DNA from: SZUA-265 sp966249405
Lineage (GTDB): Bacteria > Myxococcota_A > Polyangia > Polyangiales > Polyangiaceae
Assembly: GCA_966249405.1 (NCBI GenBank)
Contig: CBINDO010000018.1
Location: 1-55,731 of the forward strand
DNA length: 55,731 nt
Reading direction: 5' to 3'
In this document: positions 8,603 through 16,362 of the stretch, one piece after another
How the letters are laid out: each line of letters opens with the position of its first letter
Position numbering within the stretch: position 1 is the first letter of the stretch
Made by a program: the position numbers and the translations under genes
The notes under the pieces: generated by a model
What the model saw: the letters and a program-made list of their open reading frames with translations, nothing else
Database searches by the model: none
Told to the model about the DNA's origin: nothing

Positions 8603-9055
8603 TCAACGCCCCGCGACGTCGGGGCGCGAGCGGGCGAACACCCAACGTTCGTAGCCCATGAAGTTCGTGCACAGTTGCACGCCGATGCTGATCATCAAAC
8701 ACACCAACGCCGGTAAGACGCCCCAGGCGTCGAGCAACGCGAACGTGATGCTGCGCAGGATGAAACCGAAGGCACTGACGAGGTGGAACTTCCCGAGGCC
8801 GCGCAACGACGGACGCTCTGCCTTCCACGTGAACAGCGCGTGGACACCGTAGCCGTAGAGGTAAGAGACCTCCGTCGCGAGCACGTTCGCGACATTGCGC
8901 CCCCAAGTGACGTCGGGCAAGCTCCAACGCAACGCCTGGAACGCCGCGACGTTCACCAGAAACACCGTGCTGCCAGCGATCAGGTAGCGAACCCGGCTGT
9001 CCTGCAAGAGTGAGGTGAGCGTACGCGGCATGCCGGCTTCAGCGTTTGATGCCAT
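8603..9055 (-). CDS. GtrA-family membrane protein
   Basis: A 150-residue, four-helix membrane protein. The features fit the GtrA family: RYLIAGSTVFLVNVAAFQAL in helix 1, an NVLATEVSYLYGYGVHALFTW segment (read in two parts) around helix 2, and a final helix before NFMGYERWVFA, close to the usual 'NFxxxRxWVF' ending. GtrA proteins are thought to help move polyprenyl-phosphate-linked sugars across the membrane. The gene overlaps the end of the upstream GT2 gene by 17 nt, which supports a joint function: GT2 makes a lipid-linked sugar and GtrA helps flip it. Confidence 0.9.
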   Translation of the reverse strand: MASNAEAGMPRTLTSLLQDSRVRYLIAGSTVFLVNVAAFQALRWSLPDVTWGRNVANVLATEVSYLYGYGVHALFTWKAERPSLRGLGKFHLVSAFGFILRSITFALLDAWGVLPALVCLMISIGVQLCTNFMGYERWVFARSRPDVAGR

Positions 9056-9728
9056 ATTTCGCCATCACGACGACCGCGCGGAACGCGTCCTTCAAACCAA
9101 TCTTCTTGCCCTCGGCGTAGGTGCGGCCGGCATACGAGATCGGCACCTCGTAGATCCGCACGTTGGGCACGCGCGCGATCTTGGCGGTAACCTCCGGCTC
9201 GAACCCGAAGCGGTCTTCGGTGAGCTCGATGCCTTGGATCACCTCGCGTTTGAAGACTTTGTAACAGGTCTCCATGTCCGTCAGGTTGAGGTCCGTGATC
9301 ATGTTGCTCATGGTGGTGAGCAAGCCGTTGGCGATCGAATGCCAGAAGTAGAGGACGCGGTGCGGGCCACCGAGGAAACGCGAGCCGAACACGACGTCCG
9401 CCTTGCCGTCGAGGATCGGCTGGAGCAGCGTCGCATAGTCTCGGGGGTCGTATTCGAGGTCGGCGTCTTGGATGAGGACCACGTCCCCGGTCGCCTCCTG
9501 GAACCCTCGACGCAGCGCCGCGCCTTTGCCCTGGTTTACCGGCTGGAACAGCAACTTGACCGCTGGGTATTGGGCGGCGAGCTCGGCCAAGATCTCTCGG
9601 GTGCCGTCTTTGCTCCCGTCATCGACGATCAAGAGCTCGATGTCGTAGGGTTGCTCCGTAACACGTTGGACGATTTCGCGAATGGTGTGCCGCTCGTTGT
9701 AACACGGCATGACGACGGAGAGTTTCAT
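9039..9728 (-). CDS. Family 2 glycosyltransferase (dolichyl-/polyprenyl-phosphate sugar synthase-like)
   Basis: I chose the ATG at 9728 (MKLSVVMPCYNE), giving 229 residues; the frame upstream is not typical of the family. It has the GT2 signature MPCYNERHTIREIV, the nucleotide-binding VDDGSKDGT and the metal-binding QDADLEYDPRDY. The length and lack of C-terminal membrane helices match DPM1-type enzymes, which transfer a sugar from a nucleotide to polyprenyl phosphate. The end overlaps the GtrA-like gene. The upstream GT-C-like gene on the same strand could use the lipid-linked sugar as donor. Confidence 0.93.
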   Translation of the reverse strand: MKLSVVMPCYNERHTIREIVQRVTEQPYDIELLIVDDGSKDGTREILAELAAQYPAVKLLFQPVNQGKGAALRRGFQEATGDVVLIQDADLEYDPRDYATLLQPILDGKADVVFGSRFLGGPHRVLYFWHSIANGLLTTMSNMITDLNLTDMETCYKVFKREVIQGIELTEDRFGFEPEVTAKIARVPNVRIYEVPISYAGRTYAEGKKIGLKDAFRAVVVMAKYGIKR

Positions 9729-9953
9729 AGGTCTGTCGGCGGGAGAACGGTTTCGGAACGGGGGTGTCGTGCGTGCTCCAAAGCTACGCCACGAACAACT
9801 CGAGAGCGCTCGTCCGGGCAAGGCCAAACGGGCGGGGGCGTCCTACTACACAGTCGCTCCGCGGCGAACCCCGTGTGTGACTTGTCGATTCGCGAGCCGG
9901 TCTGGTCGCCGCCCGCGCCACAAAATCCGCGTGTTGCCGGCGCCGATCCCAGG

Positions 9954-11813
9954 CTAACGGGCGTCGCTCGCGGCAGAGCGAAACGCGCGCCATCCGATGG
10001 CGGCGTTGCGAGCGGAAACGCGGTCGAGCACCGACCAAATCCCCTCGTGGGGTGAGGTTCGGTACTCGGCCACGGGCTGGAGCTCACCCGACCGAACTTG
10101 GTCGAAAATGGGGTTCGGATACCGAGAAAGGGGTTCACCGCGCGAATTGAGCTCGAGGACTACCCAGGTGCCCGGCGCGGACTCCCCGAGCCGGCGCGGG
10201 TAGTCTCCGGGCCAGGTCCAGCCCGTCTCGGTGCGGGAGACGTCGAGCCCCCACTCGTCCGCGGCCACCTCGAGGAAAGATGCGGTGTCTTGAATCACGC
10301 GCGTTGGACGGTCTTGGGCAATGCGCTCGGCGAGGGCCCGAATCGCCACCGCGCGTTGGTCCGCTTCGCCGGTCGGGTACCAGAAGAATGGACGCACGAT
10401 CAGCGCTCCGATGATCGCAACGATGGGGAGCAGCCGGAGGGCACGACCAGCGCCGCCACCCACCGCCTTCCGGCCGAACCACAGCCAACACATCGCCCCA
10501 AGACCCAACGCGAGGAGCGCGAGGTGCAGCGCCAAGTCCGAAACGTTGCTGGACTTGGAGAGGACGATCAACGCGCCGCTCGCGAGCGTTGCGACGGCCG
10601 ACGCAACGAGGCGCGCACGCAAGTCGGCTGCCGACGACGGGACCCCGCCGTCCCGTGACGCAGACTCCTTCGTGCATCCGAACTCCCACCACGAGGTCAG
10701 CGCGAGCAGGATCGTCAACACGGGAGCAGTGGACGAGTAGTTTCGACCGTTGATCGCCGCGACGCCGTGCCCCGGCGGGACGCCGAACCAGTCCTTGGGG
10801 TAAACAACCAGTGTGTTGAGCAAGAGGTAGTGAACCCCGAGCAACAACACCAGGTGTCCGACCACCCGCGGGCGTGACCGGAACAAGCCCGCCCAAACCC
10901 CGATCGCGCCGTAAACTAGCAGCAGCAACAACGGCGGAGACACGACGTTCACGAGGCCGGTCAAGACGTTGTACCGAAGCAGCGGCGCGAGCTCCCAATT
11001 GGTGCGGAAGTATGCGTAGGAAGCCCGACTGAACCAGTGCACGTCGGCGGTCGCCGCCAAGCCCGCGAGATACCAGACGACGAACGGGAGGCCGGCAAAG
11101 CTGGCAGTAACCAGCGGGCGCCACCACGACCGAATGAGGCCGTCGCCGGGTCCTAGACGCCACGTTTCGTAGCCGCAATACAGCGCCGTAACGGCGACCA
11201 CCGGCACCATCTCGACGCGGCACAGCGGCACGCAGCCAGCGAGCAACGCTGCCTTTCGTGGACGTTGCTCGCACCAAAGAGCGCATAACGACCACGCGAC
11301 GAACATCGCCGCGGGGATCTCGGTCATCGTCACGAAGGCGTCTTTGACCAGCGCCGGTTGCGCGAAAAATAGCAGCGTCGCGCTCCATCCAACGATGGCC
11401 GGCGACGTGGACGCACCAGCCAACAGCGCCTGCACCAGGGTGCGCGTGAAGTAGGCTGCCGCGGCCGTGAACGAACACGCAACCGCCCGGGCGCCCCACA
11501 CCCCCAAAGCACTGCCCATGCCGTAGGCGAGGCCTGGCAACGGCTTGTTCCACACGTCGGTAACCCAGGCGCGCAAGTCGAGTCCGAGGACTTGGCGGGT
11601 ACTGCGCGCGTAGTGGCCGTAGGAATCGTCGTCGAGCCGGGGACCGCTCACGGCGGCCAACCCGAGGAACAGACCCAAGATCCAGACCTCGGGAGTCCTG
11701 AGCCCTTCCGTCCACCAACGCCTCGACGCAGCCACACGGCCTGGTAAGCGGCCGCGCGCCGAAGTGCAACGGGAACACGTTCGCCCATCGCTTTCGGAGG
11801 GCCATTTTACCAC
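9954..11813 (-). CDS. Polytopic GT-C-like glycosyltransferase / integral membrane protein
   Basis: A 619-residue protein with roughly eleven hydrophobic segments. Near the N-terminus is RLDDDSYGHYARSTRQVLG, an acidic loop following the first helix, as in GT-C mannosyltransferase-like enzymes where an Asp/Glu in the first extracytoplasmic loop is catalytic. A soluble C-terminal part (about 490-619) follows the last helix. GT-C enzymes use polyprenyl-phosphate sugars and build surface glycans or glycoproteins. The start is uncertain: GTG at 11813 gives a 35-residue basic leader, and an internal start is possible. It lies 225 nt upstream of the GT2 gene on the same strand and is divergent from the SGNH/MBOAT pair. 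Confidence 0.8.
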   Translation of the reverse strand: MVKWPSESDGRTCSRCTSARGRLPGRVAASRRWWTEGLRTPEVWILGLFLGLAAVSGPRLDDDSYGHYARSTRQVLGLDLRAWVTDVWNKPLPGLAYGMGSALGVWGARAVACSFTAAAAYFTRTLVQALLAGASTSPAIVGWSATLLFFAQPALVKDAFVTMTEIPAAMFVAWSLCALWCEQRPRKAALLAGCVPLCRVEMVPVVAVTALYCGYETWRLGPGDGLIRSWWRPLVTASFAGLPFVVWYLAGLAATADVHWFSRASYAYFRTNWELAPLLRYNVLTGLVNVVSPPLLLLLVYGAIGVWAGLFRSRPRVVGHLVLLLGVHYLLLNTLVVYPKDWFGVPPGHGVAAINGRNYSSTAPVLTILLALTSWWEFGCTKESASRDGGVPSSAADLRARLVASAVATLASGALIVLSKSSNVSDLALHLALLALGLGAMCWLWFGRKAVGGGAGRALRLLPIVAIIGALIVRPFFWYPTGEADQRAVAIRALAERIAQDRPTRVIQDTASFLEVAADEWGLDVSRTETGWTWPGDYPRRLGESAPGTWVVLELNSRGEPLSRYPNPIFDQVRSGELQPVAEYRTSPHEGIWSVLDRVSARNAAIGWRAFRSAASDAR

Positions 11814-11884
11814 GAAACCGCCGGCACCTGCCCTCTGGTCGGCAGCTCACGACGCTCCGACCGCCGCCGATGGGTGCCGACGAG

Positions 11885-11896
11885 CCAGGGCCCTGG
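11885..11896. promoter_or_regulatory. 12-nt perfect palindrome
   Basis: CCAGGGCCCTGG reads the same on both strands. It lies in the divergent gap between the GT-C-like gene and the SGNH/MBOAT pair, directly before a 13-bp tandem repeat, so it may be a protein-binding site. Confidence 0.3.
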
Positions 11897-11934
11897 TGAT
11901 AGGCCGCGGTGATAGGCCGCGGTGGTAGGCCGCG
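11896..11934. repeat. Three tandem copies of a 13-bp unit
   Basis: GTGATAGGCCGCG occurs at 11896-11908 and 11909-11921, and with one change (GTGGTAGGCCGCG) at 11922-11934. A fourth partial copy (GTAAG) follows. The array is in the divergent regulatory gap, not in a gene. Confidence 0.8.
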
Positions 11935-12065
11935 GTAAGATACGTTGGTGAGACGCACGCTCGACGCTCACCGATTTTTCCTTTGCGCTGAGTTCAGCTA
12001 TCGAATAACACCCGCGCGCCCGGGTTACGTCCACCGGCTCCCATTCCACGAAGGTGACGTCGAGC

Positions 12066-13067
12066 GTGCGTTCAAATCACATCATCGCGCTCCTGGTCGT
12101 ACTGGTCGGCCTTTGGGGCCTCGACCGATCCTTGGCCCCAAGGGGTGACCGTGGGTCGGAGTACGGCACGATCCAGAAGCAAGCCAGACGACTCGAGACC
12201 AAGCCCGAAGCGTCGATCCTAGTTCTGGGCCAGAGCACCACGGGGCGGTGGCTCACACCCCGGAATCTCGGGCGGCTGCTGAAGAAGCCTCAGGCCAAAA
12301 TCTTGGACGCACATCTCAGCGGCTGCCATCCCGACTGCAGCTACGCCGAGGTGCGGAACCTGCTCGCCCAAGGCCGCCACTTCGACGAAGTGTACTTCGG
12401 CGTCAATCTATTCACCTTGTGCGAGGGCGAGTCGCGCCGGCGCGTCGCGGCGGAGCTGCTCACGCTGCCCGTCGCGGACACCTTCGCGATGGCGCGTCAC
12501 TATTTCGCAGCCCAGGAACCCACGCGTTACTTCGGCGCATTGGCAGCGCTCACGGTGTCTCACGCCTATTGGGACCCAGCGTACGTGCAACGCCGCCTCT
12601 CCGGCGGGTGGGGATTGCCGAAAAAGGCGCGCGACTGGTGGATGAGTCAACGTGACGTAGACCTCGTGTCCTCGGACCAACGCGTCCCGAAGTCCAAGAA
12701 ACCCAACCAAGACCGCTCCTGCGCCGTGGACGAAGAACCCCGCGTCGCGTTCAAGATGAGCGTGCTCGAGGCGCTGATGAAAGATCTGGGCCGCTTGGCG
12801 GATCACACGTACTTGATGGCGCTACCCGATCGTACCCTGACGGCGCGGCGCTCGAACCGCGAGATGCAGAAGCGGTGGGACACGTTCACCCGCCTGCTGC
12901 GCGACGTGGCGCAGACCGAGCCCACGGTGGAGTTCGTAGATCTCGCGAGCCATGGCCCGCCGCACCCGTCGCACTATCGAGACTCCTTCCACTTGAGCGC
13001 GCTCGGGATCAAGTATCAGAACCGCCAGCTCTCCCACTACCTCCGCAAGAAGGCCAAACGCAAATGA
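12066..13067 (+). CDS. SGNH-hydrolase-like (AlgX/AlgJ/DltD-type) membrane-anchored protein
   Basis: I chose GTG 12066 because AAGGTGA lies 8 nt upstream; GTG 12054 would overlap that site. The 333-residue product has an N-terminal membrane anchor (HIIALLVVLVGLWGL). A block-I-like motif ILVLGQSTTGRW (near 52-62) carries Ser in the GDS position, and a C-terminal YRDSFHLSALG carries the Asp-x-x-His pair of SGNH hydrolases. This arrangement fits proteins that receive an acyl group from an MBOAT partner and pass it to a glycan. The stop codon overlaps the MBOAT start (ATGA), so translation is coupled, as in alginate and Dlt-type O-acylation systems. Confidence 0.85.
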   Translation: MRSNHIIALLVVLVGLWGLDRSLAPRGDRGSEYGTIQKQARRLETKPEASILVLGQSTTGRWLTPRNLGRLLKKPQAKILDAHLSGCHPDCSYAEVRNLLAQGRHFDEVYFGVNLFTLCEGESRRRVAAELLTLPVADTFAMARHYFAAQEPTRYFGALAALTVSHAYWDPAYVQRRLSGGWGLPKKARDWWMSQRDVDLVSSDQRVPKSKKPNQDRSCAVDEEPRVAFKMSVLEALMKDLGRLADHTYLMALPDRTLTARRSNREMQKRWDTFTRLLRDVAQTEPTVEFVDLASHGPPHPSHYRDSFHLSALGIKYQNRQLSHYLRKKAKRK

Positions 13068-14494
13068 CGTTCACGACCACGTCGTTCTGGGTATTTTTTG
13101 CGGTCTTCTTTCCGCTGTTCCTCGTCACGCGCGGTCGAGCGCGCAAACTCGTACTGCTCACCTTCAGCTACATCTTCTACGGCTCGTGGGACGTACGTTT
13201 CCTCGCGTTGCTGATCGCTTCCACGTGTTTCGACTATTTCGTGGGGCGGAAGATCGGCGGCGCCCCCGATCCGAAGACCAAGCGTCGTTGGCTGATTGCG
13301 AGCCTCGTCAGCAACCTGGGGATCCTCGGCTACTTCAAATACGCCAACTTCTTCCTCGACTCGACTGTAAATCTACTGCGTCAACTCGGAATGCGCGTGG
13401 ACGCGCCGGACCTGAACGTCGTCCTGCCGGTGGGGATTTCTTTCTACACGTTCCAAGCGCTGAGCTACGTCATCGACGTTTACCGCGGCCAGTGCAAACC
13501 AGCGCAGTCCTTCTTCGATTTCGCCGCGTATACGGCGTTCTTTCCCCAACTCGTGGCCGGCCCGATCGAGCGTGCCTCTCACTTTCTTCCTCAGCTCGAG
13601 CGCCATCGCCACGCCGCACCGTTGGACTTCGTCGGCATCGCGCTGATTGGATTCGGCGCCTTCAAGAAGATCATCGCCGACCACTACGTGCAGGTGGTTG
13701 ACCCGGTTTTCGATGCGTTGCCGACCGCGCACCCGCTGGCGGTGTGGGTCGCGACCTACTGTTTTGCGATTCAGATCTACCTCGATTTCTCGGGTTATTC
13801 GGACATCGCGGTTGGGCTTGCCCGCCTCCTCGGCTTCGACATCGTCCAAAACTTCCGTGCGCCCTACGCCTCGGATAGCCCGAGCGACTTCTGGCGCAGG
13901 TGGCACATCTCGTTGTCTTCGTGGCTGCGCGATTACCTGTACATCCCTCTGGGCGGCAGCCGCGATGGCAACGCCAGGACCATGCTGAACTTGTTCATCA
14001 CGATGGTCCTCGGCGGCTTGTGGCACGGCGCGGCGTGGAACTACGTGCTCTGGGGGGTGTATCACGGTGGCCTGCTGGCGCTGGGTCGCCTGACCCGCTT
14101 CGACCGATGGGGAAATGTCTCACGGTTTGCGGTACTACGACGCATCGCGACGTTTCATTTGATCTGCGTCGGGTGGGCACTGTTTCGCGCCGAATCGCTC
14201 TCGGACTGCGTAGTTGCGCTGGAAAAGCTCCTGAACCCGCTGGCCTTCGACGCCGCAGACTGGCTCGTTACGCTTCGCGAGTCGAAGGCGGCGGGCCGTG
14301 TGGGCGCGCTCCTCGCCGGCGGTGCCGTGATCGTTACGCTGCACCATCTATTTCCCATCACCCCCCGTATGTGGGTCGAACGGTTGCAGAACAAACCGGC
14401 GGTGCTTCGCTACGCCGTCGTCGCGTGTTTTCTGTATGGCGCCACGCTGCTCGCTCCGGAAGAAGCACCGGCGTTCATCTACTTCCAGTTCTGA
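13064..14494 (+). CDS. MBOAT-family O-acyltransferase (AlgI/DltB-like)
   Basis: The ATG at 13064 overlaps the upstream stop codon. The 476-residue protein has about ten membrane helices. Family motifs: PVGISFYTFQALSYVIDVYRG (122-142, split), LVAGPIERASHF (163-174), IYLDFSGYSDIAVG (238-251), FWRRWHISLSSWLRDYLYIPLGG (276-298, split; includes His281) and GGLWHGAAWNYVLWG (317-331) with the putative catalytic His321. MBOAT proteins of this branch move acetyl or other acyl groups across the membrane onto extracellular polysaccharide or teichoic acid. With the SGNH-like partner, it probably modifies the surface glycan made by the divergent glycosyltransferases; the substrate is unknown. Confidence 0.95.
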   Translation: MTFTTTSFWVFFAVFFPLFLVTRGRARKLVLLTFSYIFYGSWDVRFLALLIASTCFDYFVGRKIGGAPDPKTKRRWLIASLVSNLGILGYFKYANFFLDSTVNLLRQLGMRVDAPDLNVVLPVGISFYTFQALSYVIDVYRGQCKPAQSFFDFAAYTAFFPQLVAGPIERASHFLPQLERHRHAAPLDFVGIALIGFGAFKKIIADHYVQVVDPVFDALPTAHPLAVWVATYCFAIQIYLDFSGYSDIAVGLARLLGFDIVQNFRAPYASDSPSDFWRRWHISLSSWLRDYLYIPLGGSRDGNARTMLNLFITMVLGGLWHGAAWNYVLWGVYHGGLLALGRLTRFDRWGNVSRFAVLRRIATFHLICVGWALFRAESLSDCVVALEKLLNPLAFDAADWLVTLRESKAAGRVGALLAGGAVIVTLHHLFPITPRMWVERLQNKPAVLRYAVVACFLYGATLLAPEEAPAFIYFQF

Positions 14495-14898
14495 CCGAGC
14501 CTGGTGGCGTGCCACCCAACCGCGCAACGTTCGAGCGGCGTGCGCGTGGTCATCGAGGCCCGTAGCCTCCGCCGCGGTTGGGGAAACACCGGCGCCGCAG
14601 CGACGCGACTGGGTGTCCAGTTACCCCGCGGCAGCGATTTTCGGAGGCTAAGGCCCGACCTCGAAAAATCGCGACGCCAAACGGCTAGCCCGGATGATCA
14701 CGCATCATTTCGGGCGCGCCCACGGCCCCTGCCGTACCGCGGGGAAAACTCGTGCTGAAGCGGTGCAGAGGAGGGAGCGTGCGACGGCTTCGCGCCCGCG
14801 CTTTACGGGAGAAAAGTCACTTTGGGGGTCAAGACTCGAAGGCTACGGCCGCTATGCGAGATGACGCGGCCCTTCTGTAACCGCTTCCGTCCGTCTTT
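14495..14898. other. 404-nt gap between the MBOAT and second kinase genes
   Basis: No coding frame with convincing composition was seen. GGTGGC-GT-GCCACC (14503-14516) sits 9 nt after the MBOAT stop codon and may form part of a terminator, although the loop is very short and there is no T tract. The remainder presumably holds the promoter of the kinase gene; I could not pick a convincing -35/-10 pair. Confidence 0.5.
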
Positions 14899-16278
14899 AT
14901 GGGTCTCAAGACCGCTCTGCAAGTCGTCACCAGTCGCCTCTCGAGCCAGCCAGCTCGGACGACCACCGACGCGCCCGCTCACTCTACTCGCCGTCGCAAG
15001 ACGTCGCGGAGCCCCAGCGCCGATTGGTCGGGGGTGATCGCCGGCGGGCGTTATCGGCTCGAGGCGCCAATCGGCACCGGGGCTTCGGGGATCATCTACA
15101 GCGCCTCTCAGACGGCCAATCAACGCAAGGTGGCGGTCAAGGTGCTGCGCCCGCAGTACGAGGCCGACGCGCAGATGACCGAGCGCTTGCTCCACGAAGC
15201 GAACATGGCGTCCGCCGTGCGCAACGAGCACGTGATCGAGATCTTGGACAGCGGCCGAACCGACACGGGCAAACCCTTCGTGGTCATGGAGTACATCCAG
15301 GGTCAGCGACTCTCCGATCTGATGGACCAGAACGGTGGACTCGATCTCCCGCTGGCCATCGACATCGCCTCTCAGCTCGCCGAAGCGCTGCGCGGTACCC
15401 ACAAGGCCGGGATCTTCCACGGTGACGTGAAGCCGGACAACATCCTGATGTGTCGGCGCCAGAACAACGACCATTTCGTAAAGCTCATAGATTTTGGGGT
15501 CGCGGGAGACATCGAGCCTTCTCGCGTGCGCCAGCGCTACAGCATGGTCTGCGGAACCCCCAGCTACATGTCTCCAGAACAGGCCTCCGGCGAGACACTC
15601 GACGGCCGCACCGACATCTATTCTCTCGGCGTGGTGATGTACGAGATGCTGAGCGGTTCGACGCCGATCCAGGGGACCTACCCCCGCGAGCTGTTGACCC
15701 GTCAGCGCACGGTAGCGCCACGGCCCCTCCGCAGTAACCCGCGCTGCAGCCATGTCCCACCGCGAATCGAGGCGATCGTCCACCGCTGCCTCGAGAAAGA
15801 TCCGGCCCGCCGCTACCAAAACGCGGCAGATTTGCTCCGCGAGCTCTCGTTCGTGCAGTCGCGGCTGCAGAACGTGCTGCGTGAGACACCCGGGCCTCAG
15901 AGTGAGGTCAGCATGGTACGAGCGACGTTCGCCGGGTTGCCGAAGTTGACGAGCTTCGCCACCGCGATGCCGGCGAACGACCTTGGACGCCCACTGACAT
16001 CGCTGCCGCTCCCGGCCTCGGGCTTGACTCCAACTCCGCCGACGCTGACCAACGAGCTGCCGCTCGCCGCGCCAGTGCCCCGGCCACGAACCAAGGCGCC
16101 GGTTTGGGCCGGAGAAACGCGCGAATCACGACGACCGGGCAAAAAAGCGCGATGGAAGCGGGGGGTTGCGCCGCTCGTGTTGCTGGGCGTCGCGCTGGGT
16201 TACGTAGCGGCCAGCCTGGTCGCTCAAGTGCGCCAACCCCCACTGCAGCCAGGACAAGTCGAAGTCAGCGGCAAATGA
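14899..16278 (+). CDS. Membrane-anchored Ser/Thr protein kinase, non-RD (HGD) type
   Basis: A 459-residue Hanks-type kinase. The domain runs from about 51 to 320: IGTGASGIIY (58-67), Lys81 in VAVKVL, HGDVKPDN (174-181), DFG (198-200) and SPE (225-227) in place of APE. The catalytic Asp176 and DFG Asp are present, so activity is possible. The usual Arg of HRD is Gly, which removes the contact to an activation-loop phosphate; such non-RD kinases are often not controlled by that phosphorylation (family knowledge). A ~100-residue Pro/Ala/Thr linker leads to one membrane helix at about 423-443 and only a 16-residue exported tail. The N-terminal ~45 residues are Ser/Arg-rich. Confidence 0.93.
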   Translation: MGLKTALQVVTSRLSSQPARTTTDAPAHSTRRRKTSRSPSADWSGVIAGGRYRLEAPIGTGASGIIYSASQTANQRKVAVKVLRPQYEADAQMTERLLHEANMASAVRNEHVIEILDSGRTDTGKPFVVMEYIQGQRLSDLMDQNGGLDLPLAIDIASQLAEALRGTHKAGIFHGDVKPDNILMCRRQNNDHFVKLIDFGVAGDIEPSRVRQRYSMVCGTPSYMSPEQASGETLDGRTDIYSLGVVMYEMLSGSTPIQGTYPRELLTRQRTVAPRPLRSNPRCSHVPPRIEAIVHRCLEKDPARRYQNAADLLRELSFVQSRLQNVLRETPGPQSEVSMVRATFAGLPKLTSFATAMPANDLGRPLTSLPLPASGLTPTPPTLTNELPLAAPVPRPRTKAPVWAGETRESRRPGKKARWKRGVAPLVLLGVALGYVAASLVAQVRQPPLQPGQVEVSGK

Positions 16279-16280
16279 AC

Positions 16281-16304
16281 GCCAAGGTGGCCATCCACCT
16301 TGGC
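16281..16304. terminator. Bidirectional hairpin terminator candidate
   Basis: GCCAAGGTGG-CCAT-CCACCTTGGC is a perfect 10-bp stem with a 4-nt loop. It starts 2 nt after the kinase stop codon and faces the end of the RNase R gene, whose stop is at 16363. There is no T tract on either side, so termination is likely but not certain. Confidence 0.7.
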
Positions 16305-16362
16305 GCCGACGCGGTCGATGGCTCCTAGCCAGTTCTCGAAACCGTTCGATCTGTGCTTGCCG

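Noticed and set aside
10135..11958. A 607-codon minus-strand open frame
   Set aside because: It is another frame of the GT-C-like gene with Arg-rich, domain-free sequence.
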